A stretch of 6,773 bases of DNA from Pseudomonadota bacterium (GCA_021808185.1 JAKBCB010000201.1:1-6773), one strand, 5' to 3'. Positions 1-5,622 are shown, counted from the first letter of the stretch. Program-made: numbers and translations. Notes: a model not told the origin generated them from the letters alone.

Positions 1-429
1 CCGGCGACCAATCTGTTGCAGGGGCTGCGCGAGGCGCTGGCGATGCTGGAGGAGGAAGGGCTGGAGAACGTGTTCTCCCGCCACGCACGCCACGCGGCGG
101 CGACGCGGGCGGCGGTGGCGGCCTGGGGGCTGGAGGTGCAATGCGCCGAGCCGCGCGACTATTCCGGCTCGCTCACCGCTGTCCGGCTGCCGGAGGGGCA
201 CAGCGCCGACGCGCTGCGCGCGCTCATTCTCCGGCGCTTCAACATGAGCCTGGGCAACGGGCTGGGCATCCTGAAGGACCGGGTGTTCCGCATCGGCCAT
301 CTCGGTGATCTGGCCGACCTGACCCTGCTTGGCGCGCTCGGCGGCGTGGAGATGGGCTTGCGGCTCGCGGGCATCCCGCACCGGCCGGGCGGCGTGGCCG
401 CGGCGTTGTCCGTCCTCGCGGAAGGCTGA
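1..429 (+). CDS. Class V aminotransferase, serine/alanine-glyoxylate type (C-terminal part, 5' end outside window)
   Basis: The reading frame is open from base 1 and ends at TGA 427-429, giving the last 142 residues of a PLP enzyme that normally has about 390-400. The visible part begins in the PATNLL-GLREAL helix typical of serine-glyoxylate and alanine-glyoxylate aminotransferases. It continues through the small C-terminal domain, and its FRIGHLGD motif (residues 95-103 of the fragment) carries the Arg that in this family binds the substrate carboxylate. The family transfers an amino group from serine or alanine to glyoxylate in the cytosol. The Schiff-base lysine lies upstream of the window and cannot be checked. 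The C-terminal sequence resembles the SGAT branch and not PhnW, the class V enzyme of aminoethylphosphonate breakdown, despite the phosphonate genes nearby. Substrate choice between serine and alanine cannot be settled from this fragment. Confidence 0.85.
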   Translation, partial: PATNLLQGLREALAMLEEEGLENVFSRHARHAAATRAAVAAWGLEVQCAEPRDYSGSLTAVRLPEGHSADALRALILRRFNMSLGNGLGILKDRVFRIGHLGDLADLTLLGALGGVEMGLRLAGIPHRPGGVAAALSVLAEG

Positions 430-438
430 GCCTCAGCC
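424..438. repeat. Perfect 15-base palindrome across two convergent stop codons
   Basis: GGCTGAG (424-430) and CTCAGCC (432-438) are exact reverse complements around the single base C431. The palindrome contains the TGA of the aminotransferase (427-429) and, on the other strand, the TGA of the thioesterase (433-435). As RNA it could form a six-base-pair stem with a three-base loop in either direction. There is no T tract on either side, so it is not a classical intrinsic terminator. A bidirectional transcript end is possible but unproven. Confidence 0.4.
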
Positions 439-879
439 CTTCGCCTGGGCCAGCGCCACTTCGCGCGCGACGGCGGGGACGAACCGCTCCGGGATCGGGC
501 GGGATTTGTGGGTGGCGTCGTCCACGAAGGCGCAGACGAAGCGGCCATCGAACGAGACGGTGCCATCCGCCAGCCGCCCGGTGACGGCGAATTCCAGCGA
601 GGAGCGGCCGGCGCGCAGGAGCGCCACGGTGCTGGCCAGCCGGTCCCCCGCGCGCAGCATGGCGCGGAAATCCATGCTCATGTGCACGAACGGCGTGCCG
701 CCGCCGAGTCGGTTGTGCATCTGGAACCAGTCCATGCCGAGCCGCGCGTCGCACCACGCCTCGATGGCTTCGAGGGCGAAGTTGGGGAAGCGGCCGGTAT
801 AGGCGATGCCGGCGGGGTCGGTGTCGGCCCAGACGACTTTTCGGACATGCACGAACAGCGCGGATTCGGGATCGATCAT
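433..879 (-). CDS. Acyl-CoA thioesterase, 4-hydroxybenzoyl-CoA thioesterase-like hotdog protein
   Basis: A 148-residue protein of the usual single-hotdog length. The motif WADTDPAGIAYTGRF (residues 17-31) is the signature of the 4HBT/YbgC family. Asp21, just before Pro-Ala-Gly, matches the catalytic Asp17 of Pseudomonas 4-hydroxybenzoyl-CoA thioesterase. The following helix (about 33-47) and the later strands (about 66-120) fit the fold. The enzyme would hydrolyse an acyl-CoA in the cytosol; the acyl group cannot be predicted. The start is well supported: on the minus strand a GGAGG site (888-892) lies eight bases upstream of the ATG. The gene diverges from a MaoC-like gene with 83 bases between them and converges on the aminotransferase with three bases between stops. 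Confidence 0.88.
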   Translation of the reverse strand: MIDPESALFVHVRKVVWADTDPAGIAYTGRFPNFALEAIEAWCDARLGMDWFQMHNRLGGGTPFVHMSMDFRAMLRAGDRLASTVALLRAGRSSLEFAVTGRLADGTVSFDGRFVCAFVDDATHKSRPIPERFVPAVAREVALAQAKG

Positions 880-887
880 GCCCGTAT

Positions 888-892
888 CCTCC
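888..892 (-). promoter_or_regulatory. Ribosome binding site of the hotdog thioesterase
   Basis: CCTCC on the plus strand reads GGAGG on the minus strand, eight bases before the ATG at 879-877. This is the best Shine-Dalgarno match in the window and fixes the thioesterase start. Confidence 0.75.
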
Positions 893-924
893 GCGTGTCC
901 GCGCGCTTGTCGATCCCCAGGTGT

Positions 925-944
925 CGCCGGTCTATGCTGCGCGG
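925..944 (+). promoter_or_regulatory. Candidate promoter/regulatory element, copy 1 of a shared 20-mer
   Basis: This 20-base block ends in TATGCTGCGCGG and matches the block at 3946-3965 at 17 of 20 positions. It lies 18 bases before the ATG of the MaoC-like gene, inside the 83-base divergent interval 880-962. The TATGCT hexamer (933-938) resembles a -10 box. No convincing -35 box stands at the usual distance; TTGTCG at 907-912 is 20 bases away. Function is inference from position and similarity. Confidence 0.3.
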
Positions 945-950
945 CGGACA

Positions 951-956
951 GGGGAG
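951..956 (+). promoter_or_regulatory. Ribosome binding site deciding the MaoC-like start
   Basis: GGGGAG lies six bases before the ATG at 963. It favours that start over an in-frame ATG at 921, which would add 14 residues without family character. Confidence 0.65.
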
Positions 957-962
957 ACGGCG

Positions 963-1406
963 ATGGCCGATGCGGTGCGGTTTGGTGATTTCGCGGTGGG
1001 GCAGCGTTTCCGTTCGGCGAGCCTGATCGTCACGGCCGACGAGATCAAGGCGTTTGCCCGCCAGTTCGACCCGCAGCCGTTCCACCTGGACGACGCGGCG
1101 GCCGAAGCAGGGCCGTTCAAGGGGCTCGCCGCGAGCGGCTGGCACACGGCGGCGCTGACCATGCGGCTGCTGGTCGAGGGCGGGATGCCGATCGCGGGCG
1201 GCATCGTCGGCGCCGGGATCGACGAGCTGCGCTGGCACCGCCCGGTGCGGCCGGGCGACACGCTGTATGTCGAGAGCGAGGTGGTCGAGGTAATTCCGTC
1301 CGCCAACCGTCCCGGCCAGGGGCGGGTGCGGGTGGCGAGCCGGACGTGTCTGGCGGACGGCACGCTGGTACAAAGCCTGATTGCGACGCTGGTGGTGCGG
1401 GGCTGA
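963..1406 (+). CDS. MaoC-like (R)-specific enoyl-CoA hydratase family protein
   Basis: A 147-residue single-hotdog protein. FARQFDPQPFHLDDAAA (residues 31-47) is the hydratase-2 motif, with Asp36 and His41 placed as the catalytic Asp/His pair of MaoC and PhaJ proteins. The segment GLAASGWHTAAL follows it and is typical of the subgroup. The canonical Gly-Asp-x-Asn-Pro form is changed here to Phe-Asp-Pro-Gln-Pro, which is common in alphaproteobacterial MaoC-like proteins whose substrate is unknown. The protein probably hydrates or dehydrates an acyl-CoA thioester in the cytosol. The start at 963 is chosen from the GGGGAG site and the family N-terminus (VRFGDFAVGQRF). The next gene begins 46 bases downstream in the same direction, so co-transcription is possible. 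Confidence 0.85.
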   Translation: MADAVRFGDFAVGQRFRSASLIVTADEIKAFARQFDPQPFHLDDAAAEAGPFKGLAASGWHTAALTMRLLVEGGMPIAGGIVGAGIDELRWHRPVRPGDTLYVESEVVEVIPSANRPGQGRVRVASRTCLADGTLVQSLIATLVVRG

Positions 1407-1417
1407 GTTGCCGCCGC

Positions 1418-1446
1418 TTGTCGGCACCGGCGGGCGACCGTAAACC
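1418..1446 (+). promoter_or_regulatory. Weak candidate promoter just before the MBL hydrolase
   Basis: TTGTCG (1418-1423) and TAAACC (1441-1446) are separated by 17 bases, the ideal -35/-10 spacing. The -10 match is poor. If used, transcription would begin at or next to the ATG at 1453, which would fit the lack of a ribosome binding site. This is inference. Confidence 0.2.
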
Positions 1447-1452
1447 GGCGCC

Positions 1453-2496
1453 ATGTCCACTATCACCGCCGCCACGCTGCACTTCCCCTCGCCCGTGCCG
1501 CCCGAGCTTGGCCGGCCGGTGGAGGTCGCCCCCGGCATCCTGTGGCTGCGCCTGGCACTGCCGTTCCAGCTCAATCACATCAACGTCTATCTGATCGAGG
1601 ACGGCGCCGGCTGGGCGATCCTGGACACCGGCATCAACGATGCCCGCTCGCGCGCCTGGTGGGAATCCGTTCTCGCCGGCCCGCTGGCCGACCGGCGCCC
1701 GACGCGGCTGATCTGCACGCATTTCCATCCCGACCATGTGGGCTTGGCCGGCTGGTTGACGCAGCGGTGCGGCATCGAACTGACAATGAGCCGGACGGAA
1801 TATCTCGGCACGCATTTCCACAGGCGGTGGGCCGAGCCGGAGGAGATCGAGGCGCACACCGCCTATTACGCCGCCTGCGGGCTGGACGATGCCTCCATCG
1901 GCGCGCTGCTGGAGCGCGACATCGGCTATCGCTGGCTCACCACCGACCTGCCGCACACCTATCGCCGCGTGGCGTCGGGCGATGGGCTGAGCATCGGCGG
2001 ACGGCGGTTCGAGGTGCTGACCGGCGGCGGGCATTCGCCGGAAATGATGATGCTGTACTGCCGGGAGGAAAATCTGTTCCTGGCGGCGGATCAGGTGCTG
2101 GCGAAGATCTCGCCCAATGTCAGCGTGTGGCCGCACGAGCCGCAGGGCGATCCGCTCGGCGATTTTCTCCGCACCCTGGCGGAGTTGAACGGGGCCGTGG
2201 CGGAGGACGCCTTCGTTCTCGCCGCGCATAACCTGCCGTTCGTCGGGCTGCACGCGCGCATCGCCGAGCTGACGAAGCACCACGACCAGCGCTGCCAGGA
2301 CATCCTGGATGCGTGCGCGGCGGCACCGATGCTGCCGGCCGAGATCGTGCCGCTGCTGTTCCCGCGCAAGCTGGACGCGCACCAGACCAGTTTCGCGTTC
2401 GGCGAGACGCTGGCGCATGTGAACTACATGCTGCGGCGCGGCTGGATGCTGGAGGATGTGGGGAATGACGGGCGGCGGCGGGTTAGGCCGGCGTAG
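1453..2496 (+). CDS. MBL-fold metallo-hydrolase, LACTB2-like with C-terminal winged-helix-type region
   Basis: A 347-residue metallo-beta-lactamase-fold protein. Metal ligands are visible in order: His90-x-His92-x-Asp94-His95 (THFHPDH), His194 in GGGHSPE, Asp213 in AADQVL and His259 in AAHNLPF. This gives the full set for a dinuclear metal site. The region after about residue 262, with FGETLAHVNYMLRRGW (316-331), resembles the C-terminal helical domain of LACTB2-like hydrolases. The substrate is unknown; such proteins cleave esters, thioesters, lactones or nucleic acids. No signal peptide is seen, so it is likely cytosolic. No good Shine-Dalgarno site precedes the ATG. It follows the MaoC-like gene by 46 bases and converges on the pbfA-like gene, with 26 bases between the coding regions. 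Confidence 0.85.
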   Translation: MSTITAATLHFPSPVPPELGRPVEVAPGILWLRLALPFQLNHINVYLIEDGAGWAILDTGINDARSRAWWESVLAGPLADRRPTRLICTHFHPDHVGLAGWLTQRCGIELTMSRTEYLGTHFHRRWAEPEEIEAHTAYYAACGLDDASIGALLERDIGYRWLTTDLPHTYRRVASGDGLSIGGRRFEVLTGGGHSPEMMMLYCREENLFLAADQVLAKISPNVSVWPHEPQGDPLGDFLRTLAELNGAVAEDAFVLAAHNLPFVGLHARIAELTKHHDQRCQDILDACAAAPMLPAEIVPLLFPRKLDAHQTSFAFGETLAHVNYMLRRGWMLEDVGNDGRRRVRPA

Positions 2497-2527
2497 GACG
2501 GACCGCGCTCGGGCATTCCATCCTACG
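2492..2527. repeat. Inverted repeat spanning the second convergent gene junction
   Basis: CGTAGGA (2492-2498) and TCCTACG (2521-2527) are exact reverse complements separated by 22 bases. The left arm contains the TAG of the MBL hydrolase and the right arm contains the complement of the TAG of the pbfA-like gene. A seven-base-pair stem with a long loop is possible in transcripts of either strand. No T tract follows, so its use as a terminator is uncertain. Confidence 0.3.
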
Positions 2528-3851
2528 GCTCGGGATCGGCCAGCGCCCCCGCCACGATGTCGAACGCCGCGTAAAGATCCGCCGGCGTGATGGTCAGCGG
2601 CGGGCAGAGGGTCAGCACGGTGCCGCCGCCGACCTTGAAGCTGAGGCCGTGGGCGAGGCAGCGGTAGATCGCGGCATCGGCCCGCGCCGGGTCGTCCAGT
2701 TCCACGCCGAAATACAGACCCACGCCGCGCACCGCGCGCACACCGGGCAAGCCGCCCACCTGCGCGCGCAGCCGGGCCAGAGCCTCGGTGCCCAGCGTCG
2801 CCGCCTTCTCGACCAGCCCTTCGTCGCGCAGCACGTCCAGCGTGGCGAGGCCGGCGGCGCAGCCCACGGACGATTTTTCGTGCGTGTAGTGGCCGAGCGC
2901 GCGGTCCGCCGCGACATCCAGCCCGGCGCGGGAGATCAGCGCGGCGAGCGGGAAAATGCCGCCGCCCAGACCCTTGCCGAGCACCAGCATGTCCGGGTCC
3001 GCGCCGGTCTGCTCGCAATAGAACATCGTGCCGGTGCGACCGAGGCCGCTCGGGATCTCGTCGAAAATCAACAGGGTGCCGTGGCGGTCGCAACTGGCGC
3101 GCACGCGCGGCCAGAAATCCGCCGGCGGTGGCTCGACCGTGGTCCAGCGCATCGGCTCGGCGATCACGGCGGCCACGTCGCCCTGCACCTCCAGCACGTA
3201 ATCGATGTAGTCGGCGAGGCGCTCGTGCGCGCGGCCGTCGGTACCGAAGAAGCGGGCGGCGAGTGCCGGGGGCGGGACGTGCTCGGCGCCGGGCAGCAGG
3301 GGGCCGGCGTCGCGGCGGAAGATGGCTTCGCCGCCGATGGAAATGGCGTCGAGCGAGGCGCCGTGGAACGAATCCCACATGGAGACGGTCTTGTGCCGGC
3401 CAGTGGCGGCGCGGGCGAGTTTCAGCGCCATGCCGATGGCCGCCGTGCCGCCCGGCGCGAACAGCACCTTGTGCGGCCCGCCGGGAGCAAGCGCGGCCAG
3501 CCGCTCGGCGAGGTCGGTGGCGGCGCGGTTGGCGTAGCGGCGCGGGCTGAACGGCAGGGTGGCCATCTGCCGGGTGATCGCCGCGACCACGCGCGGATGG
3601 CCGTAGCCGACCTGGTGCACGGAATTGCCGTGGAAATCCATGATCCGCCGGCCCTGCGCGTCGATCAGCCAGATACCCTCCGCGCGCTCCACCACGTCGA
3701 GGCATGGGGTGGAGAGCGCCTGCCGCAGGAACGCCGCCTCGTCGGCGGCGAGCAGGGTGTGTGTGTCGGCGTCGATGTGCTCGCGCAGCCATGCGGCGCG
3801 CGCGGGCGTGAGGTTGATGTCGCCTTCGCTGCGGTCGGCGCGGACGGGCAT
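2523..3851 (-). CDS. pbfA: Probable (R)-1-hydroxy-2-aminoethylphosphonate ammonia-lyase (class III aminotransferase fold)
   Basis: A 442-residue fold-type I PLP protein related to class III aminotransferases. Visible parts are FHGNSVHQVGYGHP (73-86), the phosphate-cup segment APGGTAAIGMALKLAR (132-147), SFHGASLDAISIGG (161-174), DEIPSGLGRTG with PLP-binding Asp264 (264-274), the Schiff-base Lys293 in VLGKGLGGG, and GHYTHEKSSVGCAAG (320-334). The HGNSVHQVGYGHP and GHYTHEKS segments match my recollection of PbfA, which removes ammonia from (R)-1-hydroxy-2-aminoethylphosphonate to give phosphonoacetaldehyde. A phnX gene about 900 bases away, encoding the enzyme that consumes this product, supports the call. 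The usual Glu after the GG-T/S of true class III transaminases is absent, with Ala-Ala-Ile in its place. The ATG at 3851 is chosen because the protein resembles the family from there; the frame is open far upstream (to 4262) but that part is low-complexity Arg/Pro-rich. The alternative is an ordinary class III aminotransferase of unknown substrate. Confidence 0.75.
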   Translation of the reverse strand: MPVRADRSEGDINLTPARAAWLREHIDADTHTLLAADEAAFLRQALSTPCLDVVERAEGIWLIDAQGRRIMDFHGNSVHQVGYGHPRVVAAITRQMATLPFSPRRYANRAATDLAERLAALAPGGPHKVLFAPGGTAAIGMALKLARAATGRHKTVSMWDSFHGASLDAISIGGEAIFRRDAGPLLPGAEHVPPPALAARFFGTDGRAHERLADYIDYVLEVQGDVAAVIAEPMRWTTVEPPPADFWPRVRASCDRHGTLLIFDEIPSGLGRTGTMFYCEQTGADPDMLVLGKGLGGGIFPLAALISRAGLDVAADRALGHYTHEKSSVGCAAGLATLDVLRDEGLVEKAATLGTEALARLRAQVGGLPGVRAVRGVGLYFGVELDDPARADAAIYRCLAHGLSFKVGGGTVLTLCPPLTITPADLYAAFDIVAGALADPEP

Positions 3852-4006
3852 GGCGCGGGTTCCGTTGGGGCGGCTCAGGCTAGCCCGGCCGGCCGAGAAT
3901 GCCGATACGCCGCGCGCGCCGGCCGATGGGATGACGATGGGTTGCCGCCGCTGTATGTTGCGCGGGCCGACACCGCGACCGGGTGAGGCTTGGGGCACGA
4001 GGAACC
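3852..4006. promoter_or_regulatory. Divergent promoter region between pbfA-like gene and the zinc-ribbon operon
   Basis: These 155 bases separate two divergent genes and must hold promoters for both. Palindromes GGCTAGCC (3878-3885) and CGGCCGGCCG (3886-3895) lie next to each other on the pbfA side and could be operator half-sites, though GC-rich palindromes are frequent by chance here. On the plus side ATGACG (3931-3936) and TATGTT (3954-3959), 17 bases apart, form a fair -35/-10 pair. No regulator gene is encoded in the window. Confidence 0.4.
3946..3965 (+). promoter_or_regulatory. Candidate promoter/regulatory element, copy 2 of a shared 20-mer
   Basis: The block ends in TATGTTGCGCGG and matches 925-944 at 17 of 20 positions. 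It lies 41 bases before the ATG of the zinc-ribbon gene. Its TATGTT is preceded at 17 bases by ATGACG, a five-of-six match to the alphaproteobacterial-type TTGACG box, which makes this copy the more promoter-like of the two. Confidence 0.35.
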
Positions 4007-4258
4007 ATGCCGCTTTACGAGTATGTCTGCGAGGCCTGCGGCCCGTTCGCCGCGATGCGGCCACTCGCCGCGTTCGACGCGCCGTGCGACTGCCCGGATT
4101 GCGGGGCGGCCTCGCCGCGCAACCTGCTGGCCAGCCCTGCGCTGGGCGGCAATGGCGGGGCCGCGCCGGTGGCGGGCGGGGCGCGCGCGCATCCGGGCGC
4201 CTGCGCCTGCTGCAAACCCGCGCGCGGCGGGCTGCGGGCCGACGCGGTGGGGGGCTGA
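4007..4258 (+). CDS. Small FmdB-type zinc-ribbon protein with an extra C-terminal Cys cluster
   Basis: An 83-residue protein starting MPLYEYVCEACG, the classic opening of FmdB-family putative regulatory zinc ribbons. Cys8-x2-Cys11 and Cys29-x2-Cys32 form the two knuckles, with an additional Cys27. After a Gly/Ala-rich linker (about 44-61) comes a second cluster, His62 with Cys66, Cys68 and Cys69 (HPGACACC), which could bind another metal. FmdB proteins are widespread and poorly understood; regulation of amidase genes was proposed for the founding member. The start at 4007 follows GAGGA (3999-4003) and the family N-terminus; an in-frame GTG at 3983 is less likely. The stop is three bases before the next ATG, implying translational coupling with the GlcG/HbpS-like gene. 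Confidence 0.82.
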   Translation: MPLYEYVCEACGPFAAMRPLAAFDAPCDCPDCGAASPRNLLASPALGGNGGAAPVAGGARAHPGACACCKPARGGLRADAVGG

Positions 4259-4261
4259 GCA

Positions 4262-4678
4262 ATGCGGACGGTGCCGGTGCTCGGGGATGCCGAGACGATG
4301 CGCGCGGTCAACGCTATCCGCGACGAGGCGGCACGGCGCGGCAAGCCCGTGGTGATCGCGGTGGCCGATGGGCATGGCGAATTGCTGGGCCTGCTGCGCA
4401 TGGCGGGTGCCCCGCTGGAATCCGGGCCGATCGCCAGCAACAAGGCATTTACCGCCGCACGCCTGCGCAAACCCTCCCGCGCCCTGGGCGAGAGTGTGCG
4501 CGCGAAGGGCTACGACACCGCGTGGTGGGGCGACCCGCGCTATCTCGGCTGGGGCGGGGGCATGCCGGTGATCGTGGAGGGGCAGGTCGTGGGTGCCGTG
4601 GCGGTCAGCGGTCTGTCGCAGGACGAGGACGAGGAACTGGCGAGCCTCGGCATCGCGGCGGCGCTGACGGGCGCATAG
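4262..4678 (+). CDS. GlcG/HbpS-family (DUF336-like) protein, possibly heme- or cofactor-binding
   Basis: A 138-residue protein of usual family length. It shows the GlcG/HbpS pattern: an N-terminal helix, VVIAVADGHGELLGLLRM (30-47), a substrate-loop segment GPIASNKAFTAARL (55-68), and the C-terminal GGMPVIVEGQVVGAVAVSGL (99-118) followed by the acidic DEDEELASLGIAAA. The fold is shared with HbpS, which binds and degrades heme, and with PduO C-terminal domains that bind heme or cobalamin. GlcG itself, from the glycolate operon, has no settled biochemical role. No secretion signal is present, so it is likely cytosolic. It sits three bases after the zinc-ribbon stop, and the G-run 4248-4254 can serve as its ribosome binding site. 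Family membership is secure; the ligand is not. Confidence 0.82.
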   Translation: MRTVPVLGDAETMRAVNAIRDEAARRGKPVVIAVADGHGELLGLLRMAGAPLESGPIASNKAFTAARLRKPSRALGESVRAKGYDTAWWGDPRYLGWGGGMPVIVEGQVVGAVAVSGLSQDEDEELASLGIAAALTGA

Positions 4679-4679
4679 C

Positions 4680-4713
4680 GTGGGCGACGCCTCGGCGATG
4701 CCGGCCGGCCCAC
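4680..4713 (+). other. Potential nested RNA hairpin after the GlcG/HbpS-like gene
   Basis: GTGGGC (4680-4685) pairs with GCCCAC (4708-4713). Inside lies a smaller stem, CGGC (4693-4696) with GCCG (4700-4703), around GAT. It begins just after the stop of the upstream gene and lies in the 77-base gap before phnX. There is no T tract, so it may be a processing or stabilising structure or simply GC-rich chance. Confidence 0.25.
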
Positions 4714-4755
4714 CGCCTGCTGATCACCTGGGACAAACGGGACACATTGGACGCC

Positions 4756-5574
4756 ATGCGCACGATCAAGGCTGCGATTCTCGACTGGGCCGGCACCGTC
4801 GTCGATTTCGGTAGCCGGGCACCGATGGGCGCGTTCGTGCGCGCCTTCGCGGAGTTCGACGTGGCGATCGAGGTCGCCGACGCGCGTGGGCCGATGGGGA
4901 TGGCCAAGCTCGATCACATCAAGGCGGTCGGCCGGGCGCCGCGCGTGGCCGCCGCGTGGCGGGCGAAGCACGGGCGGGACTTTTCCGACGCGGACGCGGA
5001 CGCGATCTTTGCCGTGTTCGAGCCGATGAACGTCGCCTCCGTCGTGGACCATGCCGGGTTCATCCCTGGCGCGCTGGAGGCCATCGGCGCGCTGCGGGCG
5101 CGGGGCATCAGGATCGGCTCCACCACCGGCTATACCCGCCCGATCATGGAGAAGCTGCTGCCAGTGGCCGCGGCCGGCGGCTACGCGCCGGAGGTGGTGG
5201 TATGCGCAGGCGATCTGCCGGCGGGGCGGCCGAGCCCGCTGATGATGTGGTACGCGATGGCCCGCCTTGGCGTCTGGCCCGCGGACCAGGTGGTGAAGGT
5301 GGACGACACCCCGGTGGGCATCGGCGAGGGCGCGGCGGCCGGCACCTGGACCGTGGGGCTGGCACTGACCGGCAACATCGCCGGGCTGTCGGAGGCGGAC
5401 TTCGCCACCCTGGCCCCCGAGGCGCGCGCGGCGCTGCGGGCGCGGGCGGCGGCGGAGATGGAGGCATTCCAGGCCGACATGGTGATCGACAGTATCGCCG
5501 ACCTGCCCGCCGCCATCGTGGAGATCGAGCGGCGGATCGCGGCGGGGGCGAAACCGCGTGGCGCCGGCGGCTGA
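4756..5574 (+). CDS. phnX: Phosphonoacetaldehyde hydrolase (phosphonatase)
   Basis: A 272-residue HAD-superfamily enzyme close to the usual length of about 265-275. It splits phosphonoacetaldehyde into acetaldehyde and phosphate in the cytosol, using a Schiff base to the substrate aldehyde. Asp10 in LDWAGT is the nucleophile, with Ala12 where most HAD enzymes have Asp, as expected for phosphonatases. Met47 and Lys51 (PMGMAKLDHIKAV) are the core-adjacent Met and the Schiff-base Lys, followed by His54. GSTTGYTR (121-128) holds the loop 2 Thr and Tyr, Arg158 is in GRPSP, and Asp183/Asp184 bind magnesium. With a constant offset of two these match the Bacillus cereus enzyme residues Asp12, Met49, Lys53, His56, Tyr128, Arg160 and Asp186. 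Ser20 replaces Cys22. The ATG gives the family N-terminus but has only a weak ribosome site; an in-frame TTG at 4747 is the alternative. Confidence 0.95.
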   Translation: MRTIKAAILDWAGTVVDFGSRAPMGAFVRAFAEFDVAIEVADARGPMGMAKLDHIKAVGRAPRVAAAWRAKHGRDFSDADADAIFAVFEPMNVASVVDHAGFIPGALEAIGALRARGIRIGSTTGYTRPIMEKLLPVAAAGGYAPEVVVCAGDLPAGRPSPLMMWYAMARLGVWPADQVVKVDDTPVGIGEGAAAGTWTVGLALTGNIAGLSEADFATLAPEARAALRARAAAEMEAFQADMVIDSIADLPAAIVEIERRIAAGAKPRGAGG

Positions 5575-5593
5575 TGGCTTTGCGTTCATTGCC

Positions 5594-5617
5594 GTCCCGC
5601 GCGAGTGTGCGCGGGGC
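5594..5617 (+). other. Strong GC hairpin between phnX and the persulfide dioxygenase gene
   Basis: CCCGCGC (5596-5602) and GCGCGGG (5609-5615) are perfect complements around the six-base loop GAGTGT. A T-G wobble and a G-C pair extend the stem to nine base pairs. It ends five bases before the downstream ribosome site. Without a T tract it is not a classical terminator; it could partly separate expression of the two genes or shape the leader of the downstream message. Confidence 0.4.
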
Positions 5618-5622
5618 CCGGC

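Noticed and set aside
1..429. Reading the left-edge aminotransferase as PhnW, completing a phosphonate operon
   Set aside because: The PATNLL, EGHDAD-like and FRIGHLGD features match glyoxylate aminotransferases, and the gene is 2 kb away beyond convergent and divergent junctions.
433..1406. Thioesterase and MaoC-like gene as a recent duplication, since both are hotdog proteins
   Set aside because: They share only the fold. The catalytic motifs differ and no sequence similarity is evident.
1407..1421. Partial match of the segment before the MBL gene to the region at 3941-3955 (TTGCCGCCGCT)
   Set aside because: It is short, GC-rich and lacks the TATGyTGCGCGG core, so chance is likely.
1117..3792. 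Open frame of 891 codons on the minus strand covering the pbfA-like and MBL genes
   Set aside because: It is out of frame with the pbfA-like gene, low in complexity, and lies antisense to a clear metallo-hydrolase. It is a shadow.
3925..3950. Possible Pho box in the pbfA divergent region (TCGTCAT on the minus strand)
   Set aside because: Only one half-site-like heptamer with mismatches is present and no second copy stands at the 11-base spacing.
3852..4262. N-terminal extension of the pbfA-like protein up to an upstream ATG at 4262
   Set aside because: The added 137 residues are Arg/Pro-rich, antisense to the zinc-ribbon gene and unlike the family. The ATG at 3851 gives a normal-length protein.
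3625..4755. N-terminal extension of PhnX back to 3625
   Set aside because: The HAD nucleophile motif begins at residue 10 from the ATG at 4756, as in the family. The upstream part overlaps other genes in another frame.
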